From Lachnospiraceae bacterium (GTDB lineage Bacteria; Bacillota; Clostridia; Lachnospirales; Lachnospiraceae), in assembly GCA_017550535.1 (NCBI GenBank), contig JAFZOS010000065.1, forward strand, positions 186,001-250,000: a stretch of DNA of 64,000 nt. The letters run 5' to 3'. Position numbers and translations under genes: made by a program. Shown here one piece after another: positions 53,305-62,844 of the stretch; within the stretch, counting starts at the first letter, position 1; the number at the start of each line of letters is the position of its first letter. Below the pieces are notes generated by a model. It did no database searches and had not been told where the DNA came from. It saw only the letters and a program-made list of their open reading frames with translations.

Positions 53305-53333
53305 ATGATATACTCTTATGCGCACTTTGTCAA
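53305..53333 (-). promoter_or_regulatory. Promoter of the riboswitch and surface-protein operon
   Basis: Minus-strand TTGACA (53333-53328), 17-base spacer, TATCAT (53310-53305): 6/6 and 5/6. Transcription would begin about 53298, at the start of the aptamer. Confidence 0.8.
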
Positions 53334-53345
53334 TTAAGCAGCATT

Positions 53346-53378
53346 AAAAAACCCCCGAAAACATAGTGTTTTCGAGGG
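53346..53378 (-). terminator. Terminator downstream of tRNA-Thr
   Basis: Stem about 12 bp (CCCTCGAAAACA/TGTTTTCGGGGG, one mismatch) followed by TTTTTT on the minus strand, 12 bases after the tRNA. It separates the tRNA from the riboswitch promoter. Confidence 0.8.
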
Positions 53379-53389
53379 CTTTCCCGCCA

Positions 53390-53462
<73 letters not shown>

Positions 53463-53478
53463 GAAATGACACTTAGAT

Positions 53479-53507
53479 AGTATATCTTTATTATCGAGGA
53501 TAGTCAA
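53479..53507 (-). promoter_or_regulatory. Promoter of tRNA-Thr
   Basis: TTGACT (53507-53502), 17-base spacer, TATACT (53484-53479) on the minus strand, 17 bases before the tRNA 5' end. 5/6 at both boxes. Confidence 0.75.
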
Positions 53508-53535
53508 TATATTTTTGGAATTATGGTTACCGGTG

Positions 53536-54663
53536 TCATTTCATCGTTATAAGCTCGTATTCACGCGATCCTATTCCGATCTTCTGTGCGTGTATAAGCG
53601 TCTCCTCCCAGGATATATTGGGGTTACTGTTATGCCATACATCCCCGTGGTCATGGAAGTGTTCGCTCGCCATATTATCACCAAGCTGGCTGTTCCTGAT
53701 AGGCTCGGCTTTCTGGCACAGGTCAACACAGGCCTGATCGAGAGCCACCGGATCAAATGACGCAAGCATGCCTATATCAGGCAGAATAGGGGCATCATTT
53801 TCGCCGTGACAGTCGCAGTTAGGTGATACGTCGGTTATCAGGCTTATATGGAAATTGGGGCGGCCGCTTATCACCGCCGCCGTATACTCGGCCATCTTGC
53901 ATCCCAAAAGCTGCGGAGCGTTCCAGTTATCATTCTCGATCGCATCAAAAGCGCATGCACCTATACAGCGGCCGCATCCCTTGCATTTGTCAGGATCGAT
54001 CCATGCCTTACCGCCTTCATAGATTATCGCATCCGATCCGCATTCCTTTGCGCACCTTTTGCATCCTTTACACAGATCGCTTATAACATGAGGATGTCCG
54101 CTGTTATGCTGCTGCATCTTTCCCGCACGGCTCCCGCATCCCATGCCGATGTTCTTTATGGCACCGCCGAATCCGGCCTGCTCATGTCCCTTGAAATGAT
54201 TGAGTGATATGACAATATCAGCATCCATGACCGCGCGGCCTATGTATGCTTCCTTGCAGTATTCACCGTTCGGGACCGGCACGGGTACATCATCCGTTCC
54301 CCTAAGGCCGTCAGCTATGATTATCTGACATCCTGTCGTCACTGTATTAAAGCCGTTTATATTTGCGCAGTCCATATGCTCAAGTGCGTGTTTTCGGCTT
54401 CCCGGGTACAGTGTGTTGCAGTCTGTAAGGAACGGCAGTCCGCCCTGTTCCTTTACGACATCGGCAACAGCCTTTGCGTAGTTTGGCCGCAGATATGCAA
54501 GGTTTCCGAGTTCACCGAAATGCATCTTTATCGCCACGAACTTCCCGTTCATGTCAATAGAAGAAATCCCGGCCATCCTTATAAGCTTCTGAAGCTTCAT
54601 TGTAAGGCTTACACCCAAAACCGTCCTGAAATCAGTAAAATACACTTTTGATCTTTCGCTCAT
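53536..54663 (-). CDS. DUF362 protein with two [4Fe-4S] ferredoxin motifs
   Basis: 375 residues. The N-terminal DUF362 domain (about 1-190) includes VAIKMHFGE and SLNHFKGHEQAGFGGAIKNIGMG. Two CxxCxxCxxxC clusters (CKGCKRCAKEC, CKGCGRCIGAC) lie at about 195-250, and the remainder returns to the DUF362 fold. It is an Fe-S protein probably involved in electron transfer or cofactor handling; the function is not known. Its ATG overlaps the sigH stop by four bases, an arrangement that is unusual but clear here. Confidence 0.9.
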   Translation of the reverse strand: MSERSKVYFTDFRTVLGVSLTMKLQKLIRMAGISSIDMNGKFVAIKMHFGELGNLAYLRPNYAKAVADVVKEQGGLPFLTDCNTLYPGSRKHALEHMDCANINGFNTVTTGCQIIIADGLRGTDDVPVPVPNGEYCKEAYIGRAVMDADIVISLNHFKGHEQAGFGGAIKNIGMGCGSRAGKMQQHNSGHPHVISDLCKGCKRCAKECGSDAIIYEGGKAWIDPDKCKGCGRCIGACAFDAIENDNWNAPQLLGCKMAEYTAAVISGRPNFHISLITDVSPNCDCHGENDAPILPDIGMLASFDPVALDQACVDLCQKAEPIRNSQLGDNMASEHFHDHGDVWHNSNPNISWEETLIHAQKIGIGSREYELITMK

Positions 54664-55289
54664 CTTAAATCCTCTTTTATTATCTTCTTAATCTTTGCCT
54701 TCAGTCGCTGAAGTGCGTTGTCAGTTGATTTCTCGTCCTTTCCGAGTACTGCGGCTATCTTTACATATGACATCCCGGTAATATAAAGATCTAGCACCTG
54801 CTTTTCGAACGGACTTAAGCTTTCCTCTATACGCTGTTCCAGCCTGTGTACGTTCTCTTTATCTATAACAAGCTCCTCGGGGCTTAAATCGCCATCGGGC
54901 TGCAGCGCATCAATAAGATACTTATCTGCATCGTCAGGGTCATCGGACACATTTCCGTAAAGCGATATATAGTTATTGAGCGGTATGTGCTTCTGTCGCC
55001 TTGATGCCTGTACCGCCGTATATATCTGCCTTGATATGCACAGTTCGGCAAAGGTAAAAAAGCTTGCATCCCTTCCGGAATCATAATCCCTTACCGCCTT
55101 AAAAAGTCCTATCATGCCCTCCTGGATAAGATCATCGTTATCGGCTCCCAGGATAAACATAGACCTTGCCTTACTCCGGACAAGATCCTTGTACTTTTCC
55201 ATAAGATAATCGGTCACATCACTGTGACCCTCACGGCTCCTCATTATAAGTTCAACATCCGACAAACCTTCGTACTTATCCGCGTTCAT
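54660..55289 (-). CDS. sigH: RNA polymerase sigma factor SigH (Spo0H-like)
   Basis: 209 residues. Region 2 (about 25-95) includes DDLIQEGMIGLFKAVRDYD; region 4 (about 150-205) includes LSPFEKQVLDLYITGMSYVKIAAVLGKDEKSTDNALQR. Length, gene order (mrnC, rlmB, then sigH) and the KSTDNALQR recognition helix match SigH, the transition-state factor that drives early sporulation and competence genes in Firmicutes. It overlaps rlmB by 14 bases and DUF362 by four. Confidence 0.93.
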   Translation of the reverse strand: MNADKYEGLSDVELIMRSREGHSDVTDYLMEKYKDLVRSKARSMFILGADNDDLIQEGMIGLFKAVRDYDSGRDASFFTFAELCISRQIYTAVQASRRQKHIPLNNYISLYGNVSDDPDDADKYLIDALQPDGDLSPEELVIDKENVHRLEQRIEESLSPFEKQVLDLYITGMSYVKIAAVLGKDEKSTDNALQRLKAKIKKIIKEDLR

Positions 55290-56025
55290 TTATCCTCTGC
55301 CTTACTATCTCATATGCCAGCACCCCGGCCGCAACCGAGGCATTTAAAGAATCAATATCACCCATCATTGGAATTGAAGCAACATAATCACATTTTTCCT
55401 TAACGAGCCTGCTCACTCCCTCACCTTCGGCTCCAATAACGAGCCCTATGGGGCCTGTCAGGTTCTGCTTATACATGACCTCACCGTCCATGTCAGCGCA
55501 TACAAACCAAAGTCCCTTCTTTTTAAGGTCTTCTATAGTCCTTCCGAGGTTAGTTACCCTTGCGACCGGAGTGTAATTAAGTGCGCCCGCTGAAGTCCTT
55601 GCAACCGTAGCCGTAAGTCCGACCGCGCGATTCTTCGGAATGACCACACCGTGCGCCCCGCAAAGGTTTGCGGTCCTTATTATAGCGCCCAGGTTATGTG
55701 GGTCCTCGATGTTATCAAGGAAGAAAATGAAAGGCGCCTCACCCTTCTGTTCCGCTTTATCAAGTATGTCCTCGACCTGCGCATATTCATAAGCCGCACA
55801 TTGGGCTATAACACCCTGATGATGACCGGTCGTGCTTAACTGATCAAGCCTTTCCTTATCGACGAACTTTATTATCGCATCCGTTTTCCGGGCTTCGCGC
55901 TTAATGGTGGAAACCGGACCGTCCTGGCATCCGTCTAAGATATAAAGCTTATCGATCGGCCTTCCTGCCCTTAATGCTTCTATTACGGCATTCCTGCCTT
56001 CTATAAGTACTTCTTCATAAGCCAT
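55276..56025 (-). CDS. rlmB: 23S rRNA (guanosine-2'-O)-methyltransferase RlmB, SpoU family
   Basis: 249 residues starting at ATG 56025 (GGAG seven bases upstream). The N-terminal substrate-binding domain is followed by a SpoU knot with DNIEDPHNLGAIIRTA, GLVIGAEGEG and PMMGDIDSLNASVAAG. It 2'-O-methylates a guanosine (G2251 in E. coli numbering) in the peptidyl transferase loop using SAM. It overlaps mrnC at one end and sigH at the other, so the three are translated in a coupled way. Confidence 0.95.
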   Translation of the reverse strand: MAYEEVLIEGRNAVIEALRAGRPIDKLYILDGCQDGPVSTIKREARKTDAIIKFVDKERLDQLSTTGHHQGVIAQCAAYEYAQVEDILDKAEQKGEAPFIFFLDNIEDPHNLGAIIRTANLCGAHGVVIPKNRAVGLTATVARTSAGALNYTPVARVTNLGRTIEDLKKKGLWFVCADMDGEVMYKQNLTGPIGLVIGAEGEGVSRLVKEKCDYVASIPMMGDIDSLNASVAAGVLAYEIVRQRINERG

Positions 56026-56464
56026 TTTCATTCTCCGTGATCACACCTGTGCCTGCCTTTATAAGCTCCACCAAACGATCGGTGCGGTTGCAAAGATACA
56101 GATATCCGATAAGCGCTTCAAGGCCCGTAGCCATCCTGTAATCGGATACCGACGCATTCTTGGCTGTGGTGGGCGACTTGGCATTACGCCCCCGGCGGTA
56201 TATCGCCTGCTCTTCCTCCGAGAGAAGATCATTATTTAAGAACCACTGGACCATCTTTGCCTGCGAACCCGCCTTAACGATCCCGCTGGTCTTTTTATGC
56301 AGCACATTTGCGGGCCAGTTGGCTTTTTCAACCATTACGGTCTTTACAACCAGATCAAACACGCTGTCCCCTATAAATGCGAGCGCCAAAGGTGAATATC
56401 CGGCAGGATCCGTATCCGTAAGCTCAAACTGCCGGGTAATATTTGAAAGAATGCTGACTTCCAT
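56015..56464 (-). CDS. mrnC: Mini-ribonuclease III
   Basis: 149 residues from the ATG at 56464, which follows the cysS stop by one base (TAGGATG); longer reading to 56494 overlaps cysS. This RNase III catalytic domain without dsRNA-binding domain shows LALAFIGDSVFDLVVKT, KAGSQAKM and ATGLEALIGYLYL. It matures 23S rRNA ends in Firmicutes. Its place between cysS and rlmB is the usual one. Confidence 0.95.
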   Translation of the reverse strand: MEVSILSNITRQFELTDTDPAGYSPLALAFIGDSVFDLVVKTVMVEKANWPANVLHKKTSGIVKAGSQAKMVQWFLNNDLLSEEEQAIYRRGRNAKSPTTAKNASVSDYRMATGLEALIGYLYLCNRTDRLVELIKAGTGVITENENGL

Positions 56465-56465
56465 C

Positions 56466-57863
56466 CTAAGCCCTGCTCCATACCGTACCCTCACGGGTAT
56501 CCTTGATGATCACGCCCTTTGATGCAAGCTCCTCCCTGATGGCATCGGCCTTTGCAAAATCCTTAGCCTTCTTTGCCTCGGCGCGCTCGGCGATCTTTGT
56601 TTCAACATAAGCCGTAAGCTCGTCATCAGCCTCTGCAGCGTCCCCTTCCTTAAGAAGATCGAGTGACAATACACGGTCATAATCCTCTATGACCTTGCGC
56701 TTTGTCGCACCGTTTAAGTCCGATTTAAGACAATCATAAAGCAGAGTCAGTCCCATCGCTGTATTTAAATCATTACCGACTGCTTCCTCAAACTTATCAT
56801 GCCATTCCTTAACCAAAGCATCATTCACATCGCCCGAAAAATCAATCGCGGCTATGCGATTCTTAAGCTTTTTATATGTTGCTGCCACCTGATCGAGCGT
56901 GGCATACGAAAAGGTAAGCGGCTTGCGGTAATGAGACTGCAGTACAAACAGCCTGTAAACAAGAGGATCATACCCCTTGCTCTCAAGGAGCGGTACCGTA
57001 AGGAACTCGCCCTTGCTCTTGCTCATCTTGCCCGTCTCATCATTAAGATGATGTACATGGAACCAGTAATTACACCATTTATGCCCGAGATATGACTCAC
57101 TCTGCGCTATCTCGTTGGTATGATGCGGGAACATATTGTCAATGCCTCCACAGTGCAGATCAAGAGTTTCACCGAGATGCTTCATGCTTATGCACGAACA
57201 CTCAATATGCCAGCCGGGATACCCGACGCCCCACGGACTGTCCCACTTTAAGGCCTGGTCCTCAAACTTCGACTTGGTGAACCATAATACAAAATCATTT
57301 TTGTTGCGCTTGTTCGTATCCTCCTCAACGTCGTCGCGCACGCCCACCATCAGCTCTTCCTCGTTCTGATTACCGAAAACGTAATACTCCTTAAGCTTGG
57401 ATGTATCAAAATAGACATTCTCGCCTGCCTTATATGCATAGCCCTTCTCAAGAAGACCTTCGATCATATTGATGAATTCGGGGATGCAGTTGGTAGCGGG
57501 CTCCACCACATCGGGTGTTTTTATATTAAGCTTATCGCAGTCCGAAAAGAACGCGTCGGTATAGAACTTTGCGATCTCCATTACCGTCTTGTTCTCGCGT
57601 TTCGCGCCCTTGAGCATCTTGTCCTCGCCCGTATCGGCATCCGATGACAGATGTCCGACATCCGTGATGTTCATTACACGCTTGACATCATAGCCGCTGA
57701 ACCTTAAAAGCTTTTCGAGGACATCCTCACAGATATAACTCCTAAGGTTTCCGATATGCGCAAAATGGTACACAGTCGGACCGCAGGTATACATCGATAC
57801 CTTGCCCTCATTTATCGGTTTGAACTCCTCAATCTTTCTTGTAAGTGAATTATAGATCTTCAT
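56466..57863 (-). CDS. cysS: Cysteinyl-tRNA synthetase
   Basis: Class I synthetase, 465 residues. The zinc-binding cysteine site begins with CGPTVY; the HIGH motif reads HIGN, and KMSKSKGEF is intact. The C-terminal anticodon-binding region closes with the GVIIKDTREGT segment. The gene lies after cysE, so cysteine supply and charging are co-transcribed, as is common in this group. Confidence 0.98.
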   Translation of the reverse strand: MKIYNSLTRKIEEFKPINEGKVSMYTCGPTVYHFAHIGNLRSYICEDVLEKLLRFSGYDVKRVMNITDVGHLSSDADTGEDKMLKGAKRENKTVMEIAKFYTDAFFSDCDKLNIKTPDVVEPATNCIPEFINMIEGLLEKGYAYKAGENVYFDTSKLKEYYVFGNQNEEELMVGVRDDVEEDTNKRNKNDFVLWFTKSKFEDQALKWDSPWGVGYPGWHIECSCISMKHLGETLDLHCGGIDNMFPHHTNEIAQSESYLGHKWCNYWFHVHHLNDETGKMSKSKGEFLTVPLLESKGYDPLVYRLFVLQSHYRKPLTFSYATLDQVAATYKKLKNRIAAIDFSGDVNDALVKEWHDKFEEAVGNDLNTAMGLTLLYDCLKSDLNGATKRKVIEDYDRVLSLDLLKEGDAAEADDELTAYVETKIAERAEAKKAKDFAKADAIREELASKGVIIKDTREGTVWSRA

Positions 57864-57866
57864 AAA

Positions 57867-58538
57867 CTAAGTATCCTTCCTAAGCTGCCTTAATTCGTTT
57901 TCCAGGTCAAGCAGCCTGTTTGTCAGTTCCGTATTGGCTTTCTGCAGGTTTTGTATGTCTTCCTTGATAGGGTCCGGCAGATGGACCTGATCCATCGTCT
58001 CACGCGGTATCACAACCTCATTCTCGCGTTTGATTATCCTTCCGGGAACCCCGACCACCGTACAGTTAGGCGGGACCTCCTCAAGCACAACGGAGCCGGC
58101 TCCTATCTTACTGTTGGCCCCTATTGTAAAGGATCCTAATACCTTGGCTCCCGCCGACACCATTACATTATCCTCAAGTGTCGGATGACGCTTTCCCGAT
58201 TCCTTACCGGTACCGCCAAGGGTCACACCCTGATAAAGAGTCACGTTATTTCCTATTATAGTGGTTTCTCCTATAACCACACCCGTTCCGTGATCGATAA
58301 AGAAACCGCTTCCTATCTGAGCACCCGGATGTATCTCAATGCCGGTCTTCCTAGCAGCACGCTGCGATACAAACCTGGCTAAAAGGTAATGCTTCTTAAG
58401 GTACAGCTTATGAGCCAGCCTGTAATGGATCATGACCCTGAAACTCGGATACAAAAAAACCTCCATCGATGAATGGATGGCGGGGTCCCTTTCGCGTATT
58501 ACCTTTATCTCATCCTTAACATTCTTAATAAAGCCCAT
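57867..58538 (-). CDS. cysE: Serine O-acetyltransferase
   Basis: 223 residues from the ATG at 58538; upstream in-frame residues lie inside ispF. Makes O-acetylserine, the precursor for cysteine. The C-terminal left-handed beta helix shows hexapeptide repeats (IDHGTGVVIGETTIIGNNV, GGTGKESGKRHPTL). The tail after residue 180 is a coiled coil (NLQKANTELTNRLLDLENEL), longer than usual. It sits four bases from cysS. Confidence 0.94.
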   Translation of the reverse strand: MGFIKNVKDEIKVIRERDPAIHSSMEVFLYPSFRVMIHYRLAHKLYLKKHYLLARFVSQRAARKTGIEIHPGAQIGSGFFIDHGTGVVIGETTIIGNNVTLYQGVTLGGTGKESGKRHPTLEDNVMVSAGAKVLGSFTIGANSKIGAGSVVLEEVPPNCTVVGVPGRIIKRENEVVIPRETMDQVHLPDPIKEDIQNLQKANTELTNRLLDLENELRQLRKDT

Positions 58539-58543
58539 ATAAG

Positions 58544-59095
58544 TTACACACTGCCTTCCGCCGCGCCGGGACAACCGGGACATCCTTCACAGTTACCGCC
58601 CGCCGTAAACCCTGCAAGGTCACGGACTGAACTTATCATACACACCGCCTGTGCGGATATTCCCTCACCGTTTCCGGTAAATCCGAGCCCCTCCTCGGTC
58701 GTGGCCTTTACGTTGACCTGCGATACCTCGATACCGAGAGCATCGGCTATGTTTTTCCTCATTTCCTCAATATACGGACGCATCTTAGGCTTCTGGGCTA
58801 TTATCGTAGAATCAATGTTCTCGATTATAAACCTGCCCTCATCAAGCATTAAGCCTACCTTTTTAAGCAGCTTAATACTGTCGATATCCTTATACTCATC
58901 GTCCGTATCGGGAAAATGCAGCCCTATATCTCCCATTGCGGCCGCGCCCAAAAGAGCATCCATTATAGCGTGCAATAGGACATCCGCATCCGAATGTCCT
59001 AAAAGCCCTTTATCATATGGTATATTAACACCGCCTATGATCAGATCCCTGCCTTCAGTCAGGCGGTGAACATCATAACCCGTACCGATCCGCAT
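58544..59095 (-). CDS. ispF: 2-C-methyl-D-erythritol 2,4-cyclodiphosphate synthase with a Cys-rich tail
   Basis: 183 residues from the ATG at 59095 (AGGAG 11 bases upstream); a GTG at 59116 is an alternative. MEP-pathway enzyme for isoprenoid precursors. Core motifs: [10 protein letters not shown] (metal Asp/His), [22 protein letters not shown] and FPDTDDEYK. After the normal end (about residue 158) there is an unusual extension with [10 protein letters not shown], which could bind metal. ispD is not adjacent. Confidence 0.94.
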   Translation of the reverse strand: MRIGTGYDVHRLTEGRDLIIGGVNIPYDKGLLGHSDADVLLHAIMDALLGAAAMGDIGLHFPDTDDEYKDIDSIKLLKKVGLMLDEGRFIIENIDSTIIAQKPKMRPYIEEMRKNIADALGIEVSQVNVKATTEEGLGFTGNGEGISAQAVCMISSVRDLAGFTAGGNCEGCPGCPGAAEGSV

Positions 59096-59112
59096 TAACG
59101 ATCTATCTCCTG

Positions 59113-60441
59113 TCACTCATTGAAAGCATCGTTTAAGTACAGTGTCATCTCCTCAACCTTGCCCGTTTTATCCATAAGGAAGAGCATATTGTACTTACCC
59201 CTTGCGTACATGATCTGTTCCCTTCCTGCCGCAAGCCTTGTCGTGACACCTTCGCCGTACATTTCCTTAAGCTGGTCCACCGTGGTTCCTATACCGGCTC
59301 CTTCGGCTGTTTTAAAATCACCCGAAGTAACATCGATCTGCGATACAACATATTCGCCTACCGCTTTGGGATCAAGGTTGCTGTAATAAACCTCATATCC
59401 CTCAAACTCCTGCATGTATGTCTTTGCTTCATCCTTTTTGTCGGAAACAAGCTTGGCTACTTCCTCAAGTCCCTTACCGCCTGCGAGTGCATCTGCCGCA
59501 AGCTCGGTTCCAAGTGATACATCTCCTCCCGCAAAACCGGGGAGATTGATGATCTTCTGTATATCCGAATCCTGCATCATATCATAAAGATCATACAGGA
59601 AGGAGCCGTCCCACTGAACTTCCTCCATATCATCACTCCAGTAGTTCATCTGTATCTTTACAGAATCACCATCCTTCACAAGAGCGGTTAACGCAAAAGG
59701 CGTATCCTTGTTTTCCTCACGCATCATGATGACATATATATTATTGTAATAAAATCCGCCGTCACATTTAAGATTAACCGTATCCGCGGTTTTATCTATA
59801 AAATAATACCTTCCGTCGGATACCTTTTTAAACCTCAAAGGAGAATCAAGCTCCTTATTTGTTATTCCAAGCGTACCAAAGAGAGTATCATCTACGACAT
59901 CTTCCGAAACCTTACCTGCATAAGGTACATCACTGTCATCTTCATCATCCTTAACTTCCTCGATCGCAGAATCATATCTTGAAAATACCTGGGTAACGTC
60001 GCATGCCGACGGTTTCTCATAAGTACTTAAGAGGAAACCGTTAACGCTTTCATCATCAAAATACTTATTAAAGAATGCCATATCCTCATCGGTTATTACA
60101 CCGTATACCGCATTATCGCCAATATATGCGTTTATTTCCTTTTGGCCCGCATCTATGAGGCCTTCAACCTCTTCCTCGGTCACGGGAGTACTGATCCACG
60201 GATTGTTTGCCCATGCTTCCGTTTTATACCACTCCATTACCGCATTCGTTTCATCAATACCGGCCTGGACCTCTTCCCTTATCTCACCGACATATTCGCT
60301 TATCTCCTCCACGGAGGAAGAAACTTCTTCAATGGAACGGGATACATCTTCAATAGCAGATGCATCAAACTGTGAAGCATCACAGGCAGTCAACCCCATA
60401 CAGAAAATCCCCGTCACCATAAGTACAATAAGTTTTTTCAT
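59113..60441 (-). CDS. Lipoprotein with an N-terminal coiled coil, unknown function
   Basis: 442 residues. Signal peptide with lipobox GLTAC (Cys near 20). The next 50 residues form a heptad-patterned coiled coil ([29 protein letters not shown]). The rest is soluble and mostly beta/alpha with Asp/Glu-rich loops (e.g. [12 protein letters not shown]), ending in a [12 protein letters not shown] segment. I do not recognise a domain. AGGAGG precedes the ATG. It is upstream of ispF in the core gene string. Confidence 0.75.
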   Translation of the reverse strand: MKKLIVLMVTGIFCMGLTACDASQFDASAIEDVSRSIEEVSSSVEEISEYVGEIREEVQAGIDETNAVMEWYKTEAWANNPWISTPVTEEEVEGLIDAGQKEINAYIGDNAVYGVITDEDMAFFNKYFDDESVNGFLLSTYEKPSACDVTQVFSRYDSAIEEVKDDEDDSDVPYAGKVSEDVVDDTLFGTLGITNKELDSPLRFKKVSDGRYYFIDKTADTVNLKCDGGFYYNNIYVIMMREENKDTPFALTALVKDGDSVKIQMNYWSDDMEEVQWDGSFLYDLYDMMQDSDIQKIINLPGFAGGDVSLGTELAADALAGGKGLEEVAKLVSDKKDEAKTYMQEFEGYEVYYSNLDPKAVGEYVVSQIDVTSGDFKTAEGAGIGTTVDQLKEMYGEGVTTRLAAGREQIMYARGKYNMLFLMDKTGKVEEMTLYLNDAFNE

Positions 60442-60521
60442 GCCGGTACCTCCTAAAAATGTTTGTTACTATATTATATACTGTATTCATGATAAATAAA
60501 AGTTTAAATTGAATATTTTCC

Positions 60522-60551
60522 TTGACAATAACCTTGGTAGGTTAGTATAAT
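60522..60551 (+). promoter_or_regulatory. Consensus promoter of tRNA-Met
   Basis: TTGACA (60522-60527), 18-base spacer, TATAAT (60546-60551), a perfect match in both boxes. The tRNA begins 26 bases later. Confidence 0.9.
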
Positions 60552-60577
60552 ACAAAGCGGTTCTGTCCAGTATTTGT

Positions 60578-60651
60578 GGCGAGATGGCTCAACTGGCTAG
60601 AGCGTCCGGTTCATACCCGGGAGGTTGAGAGTTCAAGTCTCTCTCTCGCTA
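60578..60651 (+). tRNA. tRNA-Met (CAT), elongator type
   Basis: 74-base cloverleaf. Acceptor GGCGAGA/TCTCGCT with a G-U first pair, as in Bacillus elongator tRNA-Met; anticodon stem TCCGG/CCGGG with loop TTCATAC (anticodon CAT); T-loop GTTCAAGTC. Initiator features (C1-A72 mismatch) are absent. CCA is not encoded. Confidence 0.94.
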
Positions 60652-60662
60652 CTATTTAAAAA

Positions 60663-60689
60663 CCCCATGCCTTTCGGCATGGGGTAATT
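60663..60689. terminator. Bidirectional terminator between tRNA-Met and rny
   Basis: 9-bp stem CCCCATGCC/GGCATGGGG with a TTTC loop; T-rich on the plus side and TTTTT on the minus side. It serves the tRNA from the left and rny from the right. Confidence 0.85.
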
Positions 60690-60699
60690 TTATTAGTGC

Positions 60700-62253
60700 T
60701 TATTTCGCATAATCGGTTACGCGGCTTTCCCGTATCACGTTTACCTTGATCTGACCCGGATATTCCATCTCTTCTTCGATCTTCTTGGATATATCTCGTG
60801 CGAGCAATACCATGTCCGCGTCGTTAACCTGCTCAGGAACTACCATAATACGAACCTCACGGCCTGCCTGAATAGCAAAAGATTTGTCAACTCCCTTGAA
60901 GGAATTAGTAATATCTTCGAGCTGTTTTAATCTGTTGGTGTATGTTTCCAATGTCTCCCTTCTTGCACCCGGACGAGCTGCCGAAATAGTATCGGCTGCC
61001 TGAACCAGAACTGCAAACAGGGATTGCGGCTCAACATCACCATGGTGTGCTTCAACCGCATTTATTATCGTTGCGGATTCCTTGTACTTACGGCAAAGAT
61101 CAACACCCAGCTGGATGTGCGATCCTTCCATCTCATGGTCAACTGCCTTACCTATGTCATGAAGCAGACCCGCCCTTTTTGCGACGCGGACATCCACTCC
61201 TATCTCAGAGGCAAGCAGTCCACATAACAGAGATACTTCGATGGAATGCTTAAGTACGTTCTGACCGTAACTGGTCCTGAATTTGAGCCTTCCCAGCAGC
61301 TTGATCAGTTCGGGATGGATTCCGTGTACGCCTACTTCAAGCGTTGCGGATTCGCCTTCCTCGCGGATCATTGTTTCAACTTCCTTCTGGGCCTTCTCAA
61401 CCATTTCCTCGATCCTTGCCGGATGAATACGTCCGTCGACGATCAGCTTTTCAAGGGCAATACGTGCCACTTCACGCCTTATAGGATCGAAGCCTGACAA
61501 AACTACGGCTTCCGGTGTGTCGTCTATTATAAGGTCGACACCGGTCATCGTTTCGAGGGTCCTTATATTCCTGCCCTCACGTCCGATGATCCTTCCCTTC
61601 ATTTCATCATTAGGCAGCGGGACAACAGAGATCGTAGTCTCTGCCACGTGATCCGCCGCACATCGCTGTATGGCGTTGACCACCAATTCCTTTGCCTTCT
61701 TGTCTGCCTCCTCCCTGGCCTTGTTTTCCAATTCCTTAATGAGGATGGCAGTTTCATGTTTTACATCATCTTCAACAGTTCTTAACAGATACTCTTTTGC
61801 TTGTTCAGAGGTCAATCCGGAGATCCTCTCCAGTTCCTGTACGCGCTGCTCATTAAGCTTGGACACTTGTTCCTTCTGCTTTGCAAGTGCTTCTTCCTTC
61901 TGGGCATAGCTGGCTTCGCGCTTCTCGATGGCATCAGTCTTTTTATCAAGGTTTTCTTCCTTCTGCTGCATCCTGCGCTCCATGCGCTGTAATTCCGCTC
62001 GTCTCTCCTTGGTTTCCTTCTCAATGTCATTCCTGGCACGGATGGATTCCTCCTTGACTTCGAGCAGCCCCTCGCGCTTCTTCGCCTCCGCCGTTTTTAA
62101 GGCCTCATCGATGATCTCTCTGGCCTTCTGCTCGGCATTGCCTATCTTCTCCTCATCGGTCTTACGCTTCTTTTCATATCCCAACCTGTAGGATAAGAAG
62201 CATCCGATCCCCAGAAGAATTACCGCAACTGCAATAATGATTACATATTGCAC
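60700..62253 (-). CDS. rny: Ribonuclease Y
   Basis: Membrane-bound endoribonuclease that initiates mRNA decay, 517 residues. N-terminal membrane helix (1-22), long coiled coil (about 25-195), KH domain (about 205-270, [15 protein letters not shown]) and HD domain with [13 protein letters not shown] (about 345-400). The start is GTG at 62253 with AAGGAGG six bases upstream. Ends at the bidirectional terminator. Confidence 0.97.
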   Translation of the reverse strand: MQYVIIIAVAVILLGIGCFLSYRLGYEKKRKTDEEKIGNAEQKAREIIDEALKTAEAKKREGLLEVKEESIRARNDIEKETKERRAELQRMERRMQQKEENLDKKTDAIEKREASYAQKEEALAKQKEQVSKLNEQRVQELERISGLTSEQAKEYLLRTVEDDVKHETAILIKELENKAREEADKKAKELVVNAIQRCAADHVAETTISVVPLPNDEMKGRIIGREGRNIRTLETMTGVDLIIDDTPEAVVLSGFDPIRREVARIALEKLIVDGRIHPARIEEMVEKAQKEVETMIREEGESATLEVGVHGIHPELIKLLGRLKFRTSYGQNVLKHSIEVSLLCGLLASEIGVDVRVAKRAGLLHDIGKAVDHEMEGSHIQLGVDLCRKYKESATIINAVEAHHGDVEPQSLFAVLVQAADTISAARPGARRETLETYTNRLKQLEDITNSFKGVDKSFAIQAGREVRIMVVPEQVNDADMVLLARDISKKIEEEMEYPGQIKVNVIRESRVTDYAK

Positions 62254-62295
62254 AGGGCACCTCCTTATATAGTTTTCATTGTACGATTATTATAT

Positions 62296-62316
62296 AGAAT
62301 ATAGATTACATATTCT
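62296..62316. repeat. Inverted repeat upstream of rny
   Basis: AGAATAT and ATATTCT separated by seven bases, in the AT-rich 99-base gap between recX and rny. Could be an operator or part of the 5' leader; no known site matches. Confidence 0.3.
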
Positions 62317-62352
62317 AACTCAAAAAACTACAACATATAAATCTTATACTCT

Positions 62353-62844
62353 TTAATATGTTATGTCAAGCAATTCTTCCAATATCCGTTCAACCCTGTC
62401 AAGCTGAAAACCCTTGTTGTACATATATCCAAGAAGCTTGGTCCGCTGCTTATTATCAAGTTCCCCGGGATGCGGACAGCGCTTTAACAGCAGCTTTTTT
62501 ATAAGTTCATCCTCGGCGCTTTCATCAATATTTTCCGCCTCGCTTTCAAAGGCCTCCCTTATGATCTCGGAAGAGACGCCCCTCTCCTTAAGCTTGCGTT
62601 CGATCTCACGCCTACTCCTTTTACCGCTGCTGTTCCTTATAAGATTGCATGCATACCTTAGATCATCAACATAGCCATACGAACTTACGTATTCAACCGC
62701 ATCATTGACCGCTTCGTCGGGAAAGCCTGCGTCCTTAAGCTTAAGCCTGAGCCTTGCCTGAGTGTAATCACGCTGCTCAAGCAGTTTCATTGCCTTAAGC
62801 TTTGTCCGCTTTATGATTTCGTCCCTCGACTCACCTGTTTCCAT
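62353..62844 (-). CDS. recX: RecX regulatory protein
   Basis: 163 residues, helical three-repeat RecX fold; motifs KAMKLLEQRDYTQARLRLKLKDAGF and VEYVSSYGYVDDLRYA. It binds RecA filaments and limits them. The start ATG overlaps the recA stop by one base (TGATG), so the two are co-translated. Confidence 0.94.
   Translation of the reverse strand: METGESRDEIIKRTKLKAMKLLEQRDYTQARLRLKLKDAGFPDEAVNDAVEYVSSYGYVDDLRYACNLIRNSSGKRSRREIERKLKERGVSSEIIREAFESEAENIDESAEDELIKKLLLKRCPHPGELDNKQRTKLLGYMYNKGFQLDRVERILEELLDITY

Noticed and set aside
62254-62352. rny promoter TATAAT with distant -35
   Set aside because: A -10-like sequence is present but no -35 of reasonable match at 16-18 bases; left unassigned.
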